A DNA stretch of 64,000 nt from Ferruginibacter lapsinanis (GTDB taxonomy: Bacteria; Bacteroidota; Bacteroidia; Chitinophagales; Chitinophagaceae): NCBI RefSeq assembly GCF_020783315.1, contig NZ_CP086063.1, positions 1,550,001-1,614,000 of the forward strand. Reading direction: 5' to 3'. A program made the translations under genes and the position numbers. Below, piece after piece: positions 1 to 8,020 of the stretch; position 1 is the first letter of the stretch; every line of letters starts with the position of its first letter. Under the pieces are notes generated by a model. That model was given only the letters and a program-made list of their open reading frames with translations, did not search any database and had not been told where the DNA came from.

Positions 1-1064
1 TGTTTTATTGCAATGCAGTAGGGAGTCAAACTGAAATTGTATTTGATGGGGCATCGCTTGTTTTTGATAAGGCAGCCAATCTTTGCGGACAATTACCATT
101 GTTTGAAACATCATTGGAATCTTTTATGCTGCAGGATGATGGTATGATCGATGGAGCTGTTGTTAAATATGCTGCAGAAATTCCTGATAAAGAATTGAAT
201 CCAGTCGTACTCGATGAACGGTTGAACATTGGGCATATACATGATGCATTGGTAATGGGTATCAGAGATTATTTTTCTAAAATGAATTTTTCTAAAGCTA
301 TTCTAGGTAGTAGTGGTGGTATAGATAGTGCAGTTGTGCTGGCATTGGCTTGCAGTGCATTGGGAGCAGAAAATGTAAGAGCGATACTGATGCCTTCGCA
401 ATATTCTACTAACCATTCAGTAGATGATGCAGAGCAATTGAGTAAAAATTTAGGCAACCCTTATGATATAGTGCCGATAAAAAATATTTATGAAAGTTTT
501 TTAACTGAACTGAAACCTATTTTCAACGAACTGCCGTTTAGCCTGGCCGAGGAAAATATTCAAAGCAGAACAAGAGGAAATTTATTGATGGCCATTGCTA
601 ATAAATTCGGGTATATTTTGTTGAACACTTCTAACAAAAGCGAGCTGGCGACAGGCTATGGTACGTTATATGGTGATATGGCCGGCGGCATCGGTGTATT
701 AGGAGATTGCTACAAGTTACAGGTGTATGCATTGGCGAAGTATATCAACAGAGACAAAGAGATCATTCCAAATAATATCATCACCAAAGCACCTTCTGCA
801 GAACTGAGGCCAGGTCAAAAAGATTCAGATTCTTTGCCTGATTATTCAATATTGGATAAAATTTTATATCAATACATCGAATGTAGGCAGGGGCCGGCAG
901 CAATAAAAGCGCAAGGTTTTGATGCCGCACTGGTTGACAGGGTATTGAAAATGGTAAATGTGAATGAATACAAACGAAATCAATTTTGTCCGATCATACG
1001 TGTATCACCCAAAGCATTTGGCGTAGGAAGACGTGTTCCAATAGTAGGGAAGTATTTAAGTTAA
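1..1064 (+). CDS. nadE: NAD+ synthase, glutamine-dependent (3' part, cut by window edge)
   Basis: Makes NAD+ from deamido-NAD+ and ATP, with ammonia taken from glutamine. The frame is open to the left edge (first full codon at base 3), so the N-terminal nitrilase-type glutaminase domain is only represented by its last strands (around VFDGASLVFD). The synthetase domain follows with the PP-loop motif SSGGIDS near base 310 and a conserved NKSELATGYGTLYGDMAGG block near base 635. The C-terminus is complete. A TTG at base 99 could be mistaken for a start, but homology continues upstream of it, so it is internal. The next gene, rsgA, is on the same strand 61 bases on. Confident in the family; the start lies outside the window. 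Confidence 0.95.
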   Translation, partial: FYCNAVGSQTEIVFDGASLVFDKAANLCGQLPLFETSLESFMLQDDGMIDGAVVKYAAEIPDKELNPVVLDERLNIGHIHDALVMGIRDYFSKMNFSKAILGSSGGIDSAVVLALACSALGAENVRAILMPSQYSTNHSVDDAEQLSKNLGNPYDIVPIKNIYESFLTELKPIFNELPFSLAEENIQSRTRGNLLMAIANKFGYILLNTSNKSELATGYGTLYGDMAGGIGVLGDCYKLQVYALAKYINRDKEIIPNNIITKAPSAELRPGQKDSDSLPDYSILDKILYQYIECRQGPAAIKAQGFDAALVDRVLKMVNVNEYKRNQFCPIIRVSPKAFGVGRRVPIVGKYLS

Positions 1065-1080
1065 TATCGGTTAAACCCGT

Positions 1081-1112
1081 GATTACTAATTCGTGTAATC
1101 TGTGTAATTTTT
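1081..1112. repeat. small inverted/direct repeat between nadE and rsgA
   Basis: GATTAC (1081-1086) and GTAATC (1095-1100) form a six-base stem with an eight-base loop. The word CGTGTAAT/TGTGTAAT is repeated directly beside it. There is no T-tract directly after the stem, so it is not a clear terminator. It resembles the short intergenic filler repeats often seen in Bacteroidota; no function is claimed. Confidence 0.35.
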
Positions 1113-1125
1113 TTAATTAGTGAAA

Positions 1126-2052
1126 ATGAGAGCAACAGTTTATAAAAGCACCGGTAGTTGGTACATTGTTAAAGATGATGAGGGAAAGATGTTTAATGCC
1201 CGTATAAAAGGTAAATTAAAGATCGGTAATATTACCTCCACTAATCCTATTGCAGTTGGAGACGTAGTGATAGCAGAAATGGAAAATGAGTTAGAAAATA
1301 CTTTAACGATCATCAACATTGAACAGAGAAGAAATTATATCACCCGTATCTCTCCGCATAATAAAAATCAACATCATATTGTCGCATCTAATTTAGATCA
1401 GAGTTTGCTGTTTGCTACATTAAAAGACCCCAAAACGTCCCAGGGTTTTATCGATCGTTTTTTAATTACATCCGAAGCATATCATATTCCTTCCATCATT
1501 GTATTTAATAAATCAGATCTGTACGGAGAGAAAGAAACCGAAAAATTTACCGAAGTAAAATCTATCTACGAATCGATCGGTTACAAAGTGATGAGCATGA
1601 GCATCGAAAAAAATGTGGGAGTTGAAGAAGTTAAGAACTTATTAAAAGATAAAACCACTTTATTGAGTGGTCATTCCGGAGTGGGGAAATCTTCTTTCAT
1701 TAATATTATCTTTCCTGAATTACATTTAAAAACGTTGGAAGTAAGCGACTGGAGCGGAAAAGGAATGCATACTACCACTTTTGCAGAAATGTTCGATCTG
1801 CCTTTTGGCGGAAGAATAATTGATACACCCGGCATTCGAGAATTAGGATTGGTAGATATTCCAAAGCAAGAGCTATCGCATTATTTCCCTGAAATGAGGC
1901 AATTGATCAATGAATGCCAGTTCAATAATTGTATGCATATCAATGAAAAAAAATGTGCAATAAAAAGTGCCGTTGAAAACGGCACAATACATATGGATCG
2001 TTACATCAGTTATTGTAACATCCTTGAAAAGATCGAAGAAAAATCATATTGA
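1126..2052 (+). CDS. rsgA: Ribosome small-subunit-dependent GTPase A
   Basis: Circularly permuted GTPase that binds the 30S subunit late in maturation and checks or releases assembly factors. An N-terminal OB-fold region (about 1-70) is followed by the motifs in permuted order: G4 NKSD (about 128-131), G1 GHSGVGKS (182-189) and G3 DTPG (233-236). The C-terminal zinc site is visible as C264, C269, H271 and C277. About 308 aa is the normal length. The reading frame extends to a GTG at 1120, but the ATG at 1126 gives the usual MRATVYKS beginning and is preferred. No partner gene lies nearby; the downstream gene is convergent with a two-base gap. Confidence 0.95.
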   Translation: MRATVYKSTGSWYIVKDDEGKMFNARIKGKLKIGNITSTNPIAVGDVVIAEMENELENTLTIINIEQRRNYITRISPHNKNQHHIVASNLDQSLLFATLKDPKTSQGFIDRFLITSEAYHIPSIIVFNKSDLYGEKETEKFTEVKSIYESIGYKVMSMSIEKNVGVEEVKNLLKDKTTLLSGHSGVGKSSFINIIFPELHLKTLEVSDWSGKGMHTTTFAEMFDLPFGGRIIDTPGIRELGLVDIPKQELSHYFPEMRQLINECQFNNCMHINEKKCAIKSAVENGTIHMDRYISYCNILEKIEEKSY

Positions 2053-2053
2053 T

Positions 2054-2356
2054 CTAGTAAGCCCTACGCTCTAAAAAATGAGCGATCTCCATCACTGCAT
2101 TATTTTCTTCCTTTACATTTTTTACATGATGAGGGAATATAGATACCCCGTTGAAGATGTTATAGTGCAGCGTTAAAAACTGTTTCTTGTATTTAAAATC
2201 CCAGTTTAATACTTCTGCATCATCTACCTGGTTTAGGAATTTCACTCTGAGGGTTGCAGCTAATGTTTCAGCAATGGCGTAGAACTTTGAAATGCCACAA
2301 TTGTCATCAATCACGGCTTCGGTGTTGCCATATTGATTTTGTAATTGGTAACTCAT
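2054..2356 (-). CDS. Uncharacterised 100-aa cytoplasmic protein
   Basis: A 100-residue protein without signal peptide or membrane segment. It has a central aromatic stretch (LNWDFKYKKQFLTLHYN, about residues 50-66) followed by an IFPHH sequence. The W-x-F, LxLHYN and IFP pattern recalls the DUF3630 family, but I cannot confirm that by eye. It is the last gene of a leftward trio, 26 bases after a small lipoprotein gene, so it is probably co-transcribed with it. Codon use and placement favour a real gene over the opposite-strand frames. No function is assigned. Confidence 0.7.
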   Translation of the reverse strand: MSYQLQNQYGNTEAVIDDNCGISKFYAIAETLAATLRVKFLNQVDDAEVLNWDFKYKKQFLTLHYNIFNGVSIFPHHVKNVKEENNAVMEIAHFLERRAY

Positions 2357-2382
2357 GGTATTAGGATTTTATTGGTTTCTGT

Positions 2383-2589
2383 CTATTGCCCTCTCCACAC
2401 ATTACCCGTCTTGACTCTCATTTTTTTCTGTTTTACATTTTCTCCGGATGCAATTCTTTGGTCAGTAGTTAACTGCCCTGCTTGCGGACTACCCGGACAA
2501 CCGTATTTCTCTTTTTTTCTAAAAACAGAACAACTGTTTAAACTGCCTATTAAAGAAATACAAACCGCTGCAACAATAATTTTTTTCAT
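2383..2589 (-). CDS. Small predicted lipoprotein (68 aa)
   Basis: Starts with MKKIIVAAVCISLIGSLNSC, a lipoprotein signal peptide with the lipobox cysteine at residue 20. Lysine/arginine residues follow, then a short polar tail containing CPGSPQAGQ. The mature part is only about 48 residues with no recognised domain. The frame extends 14 codons upstream, but the ATG at 2587-2589 places the signal peptide at the N-terminus and is chosen. It sits between the gamma-carbonic-anhydrase-like gene (53 bases upstream) and the 100-aa gene, all leftward. Similar tiny lipoproteins are common in Chitinophagaceae. The function is unknown. Confidence 0.65.
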   Translation of the reverse strand: MKKIIVAAVCISLIGSLNSCSVFRKKEKYGCPGSPQAGQLTTDQRIASGENVKQKKMRVKTGNVWRGQ

Positions 2590-2643
2590 GTAGTAAAGAT
2601 AAAAATTTTCTTTTAAACCCAATGCCATCAAACGTTAAACCTT

Positions 2644-3162
2644 TTAAACGTTCTTGAACCAACCACTATACATTAAATAATTATTGGCAATCCGGTCAAT
2701 CTCGCCACTTATCAAGTTTTGGCTGATGTCTTTTACTTTTTTTGCAGGAACTCCTGCCCAAATGCTCCCCGGTTCAACCACTGAATTTTCGAGTACCACA
2801 GCCCCCGCAGCTATTATGCTGTTAGAGCCAACTTTTACATTATCCATCACAATCGACCCCATACCGATCAACACGTTGTCTTCTATAACGCATCCATGTA
2901 TAATTGCATTGTGTCCGATGCTAACATTATTTCCAATAATGGCCTTGGTTTTTTCATAAGTACAATGAATAACTGCCCCATCCTGCACATTTACCTTGTT
3001 GCCCATACGGATACTATTTACATCTCCACGGATCACCGCATTGAACCATACACTACAGTCATCACCCATTATTACATCACCCACAATGGTGGCATTGGGA
3101 GCTATAAAACAGTTGCCACCCATTTGCGGCAGCACACCTTTTACCGGAAGAATTAAAGCCAT
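2644..3162 (-). CDS. Gamma-carbonic-anhydrase-like hexapeptide-repeat protein (YrdA/PaaY type)
   Basis: A left-handed beta-helix protein of 172 aa built from imperfect hexapeptide repeats ([IV]-G-D-x-x and similar) running through the middle of the chain. Histidines in the VIHCTY and SIGHNAIIHGC segments match the three zinc ligands of the gamma carbonic anhydrase family, which acts as a trimer. Family members include active carbonic anhydrases and acyl-CoA-pathway proteins such as PaaY; the substrate cannot be read from sequence. The frame runs upstream to 3318, but the ATG at 3160-3162 (MALILPV) is the normal family start and leaves room for promoters of this gene and the divergent aminotransferase. 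Confidence 0.85.
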   Translation of the reverse strand: MALILPVKGVLPQMGGNCFIAPNATIVGDVIMGDDCSVWFNAVIRGDVNSIRMGNKVNVQDGAVIHCTYEKTKAIIGNNVSIGHNAIIHGCVIEDNVLIGMGSIVMDNVKVGSNSIIAAGAVVLENSVVEPGSIWAGVPAKKVKDISQNLISGEIDRIANNYLMYSGWFKNV

Positions 3163-3343
3163 AATTTTTGTTTTTTTTTTGAGCCCGGCTTCAGAATAGC
3201 TATTTAGCTTCATTGGCGTCGCACTCTTGTACAGTAAATCTTTATTCAGCAAAGTCCGAATTCGAAAGTGAAAACGGAAAAGTGTAATTACTTTTTTGCC
3301 TTGTACTACAAATATCAAACTTTCTTCACGAAATTTGTTACTT

Positions 3344-4522
3344 ATGAATAATCGTAGCTTATTTCTTCAACATGTAGGACAAACCTCCGAAGCTCCGTTG
3401 GCATTAGAAATTGTGAAGGCAGAGGGTTGCAAACTCTATGACGTAGACGGGAAAGAATATATTGACCTGATTGGTGGCATTAGTGTTTGCAACGTGGGGC
3501 ACCGGCATCCAAAAGTGATTGAGGCCATTAAAAGGCAATTAGATGATTACATGCACATTATGGTGTATGGAGAGTTGGTGCAAAGTCCGCAGGTAGCCTA
3601 TGCGACAAAATTGACACAGTATTTACCCTCATCACTTAATGCTGTTTTTTTTACTGCCAGTGGCAGCGAAGCTACTGAAGGGGCTATGAAATTGGCAAAA
3701 AGATTTACTGGTAGAACAGAGATCATTTCTTTTAAAAATTCATATCACGGGAGCACACAAGGAGCTTTAAGTATAATGGGAGATGAGTATTGGAGAAATG
3801 CTTTTCGTCCGTTATTGCCCGATACCAGGCAACTCAATTATAATTCACTCGAAGACCTGGAGCATATTACTGACCGAACAGCCTGTGTTATTGCAGAGAC
3901 AGTGCAGGCAGAAGCCGGAGTAATTACACCTGAAAAGGAATGGCTTACGGCATTGCGTAAACGCTGTACAGAGACCGGGACTTTGTTTATATTGGATGAG
4001 ATACAATGTGGCTTTGGCAGAAATGGCTCTTTATGGGCATTTGAACAATTCAATATTGTGCCGGATATATTATTGTTGGGCAAAGCGTTGGGAGGAGGAA
4101 TGCCTTTAGGTGCTTTTGTTGCCGATAAAAAAATAATGGATTCGTTATCACATAATCCTGTGCTTGGGCATATCAATACCTTTGGTGGGCATCCTGTTTG
4201 TTGTGCCGCAGGGTTGGCTGCATTTAATATATTGCTGGAAGAAAAACTGGTAGATGCAGTAAAGGAAAGAGAACAATTATTTGTTTCATTATTGAAGCAT
4301 CCTGCAATTCTATCAGTAAACAGTTGTGGTTTGATGATTGCAGTTGCCTTTAAAGATTTTGATACCAATAAAAAACTAATTGATGCCCTGATTCTGGAAG
4401 GTGTATTTACTGATTGGTTTTTATTTGCCAGCAATTGCTTGCGTATCGCACCTCCATTGACGATAAGTGAAGAAGAAATAAAAATTGCCTGTGTAAAGAT
4501 CATTCAGTTATTGACCGCTTAA
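3344..4522 (+). CDS. Class III PLP-dependent aminotransferase (acetylornithine/ornithine type)
   Basis: Fold-type I aminotransferase of 392 aa. The segment ETVQAEAGVI, the aspartate in ILDEIQCGFGR and lysine 247 in LLLGKALGGG (PLP Schiff base) are the class III landmarks. TASGSEATEGAMKLAK forms the phosphate-binding region. The substrate is uncertain: it could be acetylornithine, ornithine or another omega-amino acid, and no arginine-biosynthesis genes are adjacent. The ATG at 3344 is chosen over the frame's earlier ATG at 3296, because that extension would overlap the promoter zone of the divergent gene and lacks homology features. The next gene follows 21 bases downstream, suggesting co-transcription. 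Confidence 0.88.
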   Translation: MNNRSLFLQHVGQTSEAPLALEIVKAEGCKLYDVDGKEYIDLIGGISVCNVGHRHPKVIEAIKRQLDDYMHIMVYGELVQSPQVAYATKLTQYLPSSLNAVFFTASGSEATEGAMKLAKRFTGRTEIISFKNSYHGSTQGALSIMGDEYWRNAFRPLLPDTRQLNYNSLEDLEHITDRTACVIAETVQAEAGVITPEKEWLTALRKRCTETGTLFILDEIQCGFGRNGSLWAFEQFNIVPDILLLGKALGGGMPLGAFVADKKIMDSLSHNPVLGHINTFGGHPVCCAAGLAAFNILLEEKLVDAVKEREQLFVSLLKHPAILSVNSCGLMIAVAFKDFDTNKKLIDALILEGVFTDWFLFASNCLRIAPPLTISEEEIKIACVKIIQLLTA

Positions 4523-4543
4523 TAAGAGCAATCCTCATTATTT

Positions 4544-6019
4544 ATGACAACATTAAAAAAGGTTAGTCTTCGTACCATTATAGTAGCTGTTGTTCTGTAT
4601 CTGGTATTATTGATCCCCGACATGGGCAACAATAATAAAATAGTTCAGCCTTCTCAGCAACCATTTGAATGGAAGAGTGATGCTTTATGGCTGCAGTTAG
4701 AGGAAAATTTCAGGGAAGCCAGGCAAAGTTCTGTAGCTACACTTGATTCAGGTATTCAATCACTCAATCAGGTATTGAATACTAAATTAGTAGCTCTTCA
4801 AAATAAAACTGTTGCAGCAACCGATACAGATCTGGCTTCGATACAAAATATATTTTTTTCTTTGGCACCTTTGGTAGCAGTAAGACAACAGGCTTTGCCA
4901 GATTTTATTGATTACTACAACCATTTCAGGGTGTTTATAAAACAACAATCCAGGCAGTGGGATGTAAATGATCCTGCATCAAGAAATTCGATCTATTCGT
5001 TGCTGTACGGGATGCGTCAGGCAGTAGAGGAAGTGTTGTTGCAAAGGGACACTGTAAAATTTCCCTCCGCTATGTTTGTAACTCCTGAAAGATCCTATAC
5101 ACCGGCTACAAAAATTTTTGGGATAGAAGTGCATAGTGGTGATCTGTTGGTGTCACGAGGTGGTGCAGAAGTATCTGCACTGATTTCAAGAGGGAATGAT
5201 TATCCCGGAAATTTTTCTCATGTAGCGTTAATCTATGTAGAAGAAAAGACCAATCGTCCGTATCTGATAGAAGCGCATATTGAAAAAGGTGTGGCTGTTT
5301 CTTCTGTTGAGCAATATGTGAAGGATAAAAAATTGCGTTTTATGGTAATGCGGTTAAGAGCAGATTTGTCTTCGGTAAAGGCAGATAGCATGTTGCCGCA
5401 AAAGGCTGCTAAACAAATGTATGAACATGCGTTGGAAGGGCATATACCTTATGATTTTAAAATGAATTTTCATGACTCCTCCGCTTTGTTCTGTTCCGAA
5501 GTGGCCTCTTATACATATAAAAATAATGGTGTACAATTATGGCAGGCTGTTTCAACTATCTCTTCGCAAGGTGTAGTAAACTGGTTGCATGATTTTGGGG
5601 TAGAAAATTTTGTAACACAAATGCCAGCTGATTTGGAGTATGATCCGCAATTATCAGTGGTGGCTGAATGGCGTGATCCGGAGACATTGTTTAAAGATCA
5701 TATTGATAATGCGGTAATGGATGCATTGCTTGAAAAGGCGAATGAAGGAAAACAGATTGGTTACAATATCTGGCAGCTGCCACTTGTACGTATCATTAAA
5801 GGGTATTGTATGATACAGAATATCTTTGGGAAACCTGGTATGATACCGGAAGGGATGAGTGCCACACAAGCATTAAAGAATCAAACCTTTGTTGCCATGC
5901 ATGTAAATACCAAAACTAAAGTAGAAGCACTTGCCGCAAAGTTTAAACAACAAAATGGTTACCAGGCTCCTTATTGGCAACTGGTAAAGTTTGCTAAAGC
6001 TTCCTCATCTTCGGAATAA
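4544..6019 (+). CDS. YiiX/YebB-like permuted papain-fold (C92-type) protein, membrane-anchored
   Basis: A 491-aa protein with an N-terminal hydrophobic segment (about 10-25) that probably anchors it or acts as a signal. An uncharacterised helical region (about 45-190) follows, then a permuted NlpC/P60-like domain. The domain shows GDLLVSRGG (about 199-207), FSHVAL with His226, LIEAH with Glu243 and LFCSEV with Cys317. In this family the histidine precedes the cysteine, the reverse of papain, as seen here. About 170 residues follow the catalytic core. Relatives are thought to cleave amide or thioester bonds in lipids or peptides; the substrate is unknown. It follows the class III aminotransferase by 21 bases. 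Confidence 0.75.
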   Translation: MTTLKKVSLRTIIVAVVLYLVLLIPDMGNNNKIVQPSQQPFEWKSDALWLQLEENFREARQSSVATLDSGIQSLNQVLNTKLVALQNKTVAATDTDLASIQNIFFSLAPLVAVRQQALPDFIDYYNHFRVFIKQQSRQWDVNDPASRNSIYSLLYGMRQAVEEVLLQRDTVKFPSAMFVTPERSYTPATKIFGIEVHSGDLLVSRGGAEVSALISRGNDYPGNFSHVALIYVEEKTNRPYLIEAHIEKGVAVSSVEQYVKDKKLRFMVMRLRADLSSVKADSMLPQKAAKQMYEHALEGHIPYDFKMNFHDSSALFCSEVASYTYKNNGVQLWQAVSTISSQGVVNWLHDFGVENFVTQMPADLEYDPQLSVVAEWRDPETLFKDHIDNAVMDALLEKANEGKQIGYNIWQLPLVRIIKGYCMIQNIFGKPGMIPEGMSATQALKNQTFVAMHVNTKTKVEALAAKFKQQNGYQAPYWQLVKFAKASSSSE

Positions 6020-6048
6020 AGGTATTTTTTAATTTATCAAGAATTTTC

Positions 6049-6079
6049 TTGCAAATGTAAAATTTATGTGTTTACTTTG
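6049..6079 (+). promoter_or_regulatory. Putative promoter of the regulator operon
   Basis: TTG at 6049-6051 and TTACTTTG at 6072-6079 are spaced by 20 bases. This is close to the Bacteroidota -33 TTG / -7 TAnnTTTG arrangement, with one mismatch in the -7 box. The -7 box overlaps the left arm of the palindrome at 6074-6090, which is what a repressor site would be expected to do. The start codon at 6098 is only 18 bases after the box, so the leader would be very short. Confidence 0.5.
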
Positions 6080-6090
6080 TTTTTCAAAGT
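6074..6090. promoter_or_regulatory. Operator-like palindrome, copy 1 (ACTTTG-N5-CAAAGT)
   Basis: Perfect inverted repeat: ACTTTG at 6074-6079, five T bases, CAAAGT at 6085-6090, ending seven bases before the start codon at 6098. The same half-sites with the same five-base spacing recur at 7092-7108, before the other transcription unit of this locus. A winged-helix regulator gene lies between the two copies. The pairing makes an autoregulatory operator the simplest reading; binding is inferred. Confidence 0.6.
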
Positions 6091-6097
6091 GCTTTTT

Positions 6098-6730
6098 ATG
6101 AGTGAACAACAACAAACCCTCGAAGAGCTGCAGCACATCAAAACGATGATGGAACGCAGCAGTCGTTTTATCAGTTTAAGCGGACTCAGCGGTATTTCAG
6201 CGGGCATCTGTGCTTTAATTGGCGCTTGGTTTGCCGGAAGAAAGATCAACTGTTGGTTAAATGGTGATTGCGGATTGAACAGATTAATGAGAGAATCAGA
6301 TCTTCAGTTATTGAATGACTTGATCTGGATAGCGTTGATAACTTTTGCAGCAGCTCTTATATCAGCTTTCTTTTTTACTTATTTACGCAGCAGAAAAAAT
6401 AATACGCCGATGTGGGGTGCTGCAACCATTCGTTTATTTTGGAATACGGCTATACCGATTGCTGTTGGGGGGCTTTTTTTGATAAGGTTGATGCAGTTAG
6501 GTGAGTTTGAATTAGTAGCACCTGGTTGTTTGATATTTTACGGATTGGCATTGGTCAATGCAAGCAAATACACACTGGGAGAGGTTCGTTACCTCGGCTA
6601 TGGCCAATTGGTGTTGGGGATATTAAATTTGTGGTTGATCGGTTATGGTCTTTATTTTTGGGCTATAGGGTTTGGGATATTGCATATTTTTTATGGAATA
6701 GTAATGTGGTATAAATATGAAAGGCAATAG
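6098..6730 (+). CDS. Uncharacterised multi-pass membrane protein (210 aa)
   Basis: Begins MSEQQQTLEELQHIKTMMER, a soluble amphipathic stretch, followed by about six hydrophobic segments (near 31-47, 74-96, 118-135, 141-160, 170-188 and 190-205). A short loop with two cysteines (INCWLNGDCG) lies after the first segment. I do not recognise a named domain. The frame begins at 6068, but the ATG at 6098 sits just after the palindrome and fits the soluble N-terminus. It is followed 48 bases later by a winged-helix regulator on the same strand. A membrane protein paired with such a regulator suggests a sensor or regulated membrane function, which is inference. Confidence 0.75.
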   Translation: MSEQQQTLEELQHIKTMMERSSRFISLSGLSGISAGICALIGAWFAGRKINCWLNGDCGLNRLMRESDLQLLNDLIWIALITFAAALISAFFFTYLRSRKNNTPMWGAATIRLFWNTAIPIAVGGLFLIRLMQLGEFELVAPGCLIFYGLALVNASKYTLGEVRYLGYGQLVLGILNLWLIGYGLYFWAIGFGILHIFYGIVMWYKYERQ

Positions 6731-6778
6731 TAGTAGACATAATTTTGGCATTTAATTTATTAAAGAGAGGAGTAGGAT

Positions 6779-7075
6779 ATGAATTTAATTGAGCAATTAA
6801 ATAAAATTTTTGATAACCGTGTCCGGCTCGGTATAATGAGTGCGTTAATGGTGAATGAGGAAGTGAACTTTAATGAGTTGAAAGAGTTGTTGGGTATCAC
6901 CGATGGTAACTTGGCCAGTCATTTAAAAGCTTTGGAAGAGAGCGGTACGATCAAAGTTCAAAAGGGGTTTATAGGTAGAAAAACAAACACGACGTATGCT
7001 GTTACAAAAGCAGGTGAAAAAGCGTTCAAAGCACATATTGCTGCATTAGAAAAAATGATCAATTCAACAAAATAA
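6779..7075 (+). CDS. Winged-helix transcriptional regulator (HTH_34/ArsR-MarR-like, 98 aa)
   Basis: A single winged helix-turn-helix domain fills the protein. Helices around residues 1-20 are followed by VNFNELKELLGITDGNLASH (28-47, recognition helix) and a basic wing, VQKGFIGRKTNTTYAVT (about 60-76). This matches the small winged-helix family PF13601, which binds DNA as a dimer and usually has no ligand domain. It lies between the two copies of the ACTTTG-N5-CAAAGT palindrome and has no palindrome of its own. It is therefore probably transcribed from the first site and likely represses both units. AAGAGAGGAGTAGG shortly before the ATG is a purine-rich stretch that could aid initiation. Confidence 0.88.
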   Translation: MNLIEQLNKIFDNRVRLGIMSALMVNEEVNFNELKELLGITDGNLASHLKALEESGTIKVQKGFIGRKTNTTYAVTKAGEKAFKAHIAALEKMINSTK

Positions 7076-7091
7076 TTTTTTTTGTATTTAT

Positions 7092-7108
7092 ACTTTGAAA
7101 TTCAAAGT
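7092..7108. promoter_or_regulatory. Operator-like palindrome, copy 2 (ACTTTG-N5-CAAAGT)
   Basis: ACTTTG at 7092-7097, spacer AAATT, CAAAGT at 7103-7108, followed by GCTTTT and the start codon at 7120. Half-sites, spacer length and the downstream GCTTTT are the same as in copy 1 at 6074-6090, while the spacer base sequence differs. That is the pattern expected of a protein-binding site rather than a duplicated stretch. The site lies 16 bases after the regulator gene and immediately before the second unit of the locus. Confidence 0.6.
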
Positions 7109-7119
7109 GCTTTTAATTT

Positions 7120-7527
7120 ATGAAAATTGTACAAACCATTATATTCAGTTTTACCATTTGGGTAGTGGCCGCTTTGATCAATGCTGCATTAAGCGCAACG
7201 ATATTGAGTTTTTCAGGAAGTAGGTTTGAGAGTTGGCCGGGAGCATTTGTACTTGCGCTTGTTTTTTCGTTGTTGTTCTCAGCTCCCGGCATTTTTGTTT
7301 TTTGGATAATCTTTATGGCGTGTGTAAACAGTGAAAAACTATTTGGCATTTTGTTGAGAACAGGCATTCTTGCTTCGTTGATTTCAGTTATTCTTTTTCG
7401 GACACTATTGAACAATGAGTTTAAAGGTCTTTATTTTTTTATGGGATTGTCTGCTGTAATAGATGCCGTCATTGCCATTTTGGTACATCACACTTCTATC
7501 ACATCTATTAATAAAAATGAGAAATGA
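7120..7527 (+). CDS. Uncharacterised four-helix membrane protein (135 aa)
   Basis: Four hydrophobic segments are visible, at about residues 6-30, 41-68, 79-94 and 103-121. Polar ends are short and no catalytic motif is recognised. It starts 11 bases after the second palindrome and ends in an ATGA overlap with the next gene (7524-7527), so translation of the two is probably coupled. Its placement makes it the first gene of the palindrome-controlled unit that runs to about 10740. No function can be assigned from sequence. Confidence 0.72.
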   Translation: MKIVQTIIFSFTIWVVAALINAALSATILSFSGSRFESWPGAFVLALVFSLLFSAPGIFVFWIIFMACVNSEKLFGILLRTGILASLISVILFRTLLNNEFKGLYFFMGLSAVIDAVIAILVHHTSITSINKNEK

Positions 7528-8006
7528 TCATGTATAAATTATTAGTAACTATCCGATCAAAAGTGCTTGTTTATCTTACTCATAATCTGGCTCTACCCGT
7601 TATACGACTGATTCGCAGACCTGAGATATTTCCTTATACCAAAGAACAATTGCAACAATTTCCGGATGCGACTTTGGGTAAAGATCTGATTGATATGCTG
7701 GAAACAAAAAAACTAAAACTCTTGCCCTATTATGCAAAGCATGACATTAAACATCTTTTGCTCAATTATGACACAACAGATGAAGGAGAAGTTTGCTTAC
7801 AGTGTTTTATGCTTGGTAACAGACATATATCATTTCCGGTATTAATAAGTGTAGTGTTTGGATATGTAACAATGCCTGAATATTGGAGTAAGTTCAAATC
7901 GGCATATCAAAGGGGGCAGCGATCGGCATTCATTGCTGACTGGCCGTGGGTGGATATTCTTTATGAACCCACACAAACACTAAAGGATAAAATTGATCGT
8001 AACTAA
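7524..8006 (+). CDS. Coq4-like protein
   Basis: A 160-aa protein with the Coq4 signature HDxxH-x11-E: His73, Asp74, His77 and Glu89 in AKHDIKHLLLNYDTTDEGE. In mitochondria and some bacteria, Coq4 is a zinc-dependent ubiquinone-biosynthesis factor that removes the ring carboxyl group or scaffolds the pathway. Bacteroidota normally use menaquinone, so ubiquinone synthesis is unlikely and a different lipid or quinone substrate should be considered. An alternative in-frame ATG exists at 7530. It overlaps the preceding membrane gene by four bases and is followed 14 bases later by a DUF4173-like gene. Family call from the motif; function uncertain. Confidence 0.72.
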   Translation: MIMYKLLVTIRSKVLVYLTHNLALPVIRLIRRPEIFPYTKEQLQQFPDATLGKDLIDMLETKKLKLLPYYAKHDIKHLLLNYDTTDEGEVCLQCFMLGNRHISFPVLISVVFGYVTMPEYWSKFKSAYQRGQRSAFIADWPWVDILYEPTQTLKDKIDRN

Positions 8007-8020
8007 TAGCAAGTAAAAAA

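Noticed and set aside
2345..2593. 82-codon plus-strand frame overlapping the small lipoprotein gene
   Set aside because: The minus-strand reading gives a convincing lipoprotein signal peptide; the plus-strand protein has none of the marks of a real gene and begins inside another gene's start region.
3838..4503. 221-codon minus-strand frame inside the class III aminotransferase gene
   Set aside because: It is a shadow frame: the plus strand encodes a clear aminotransferase and the minus translation shows no family features.
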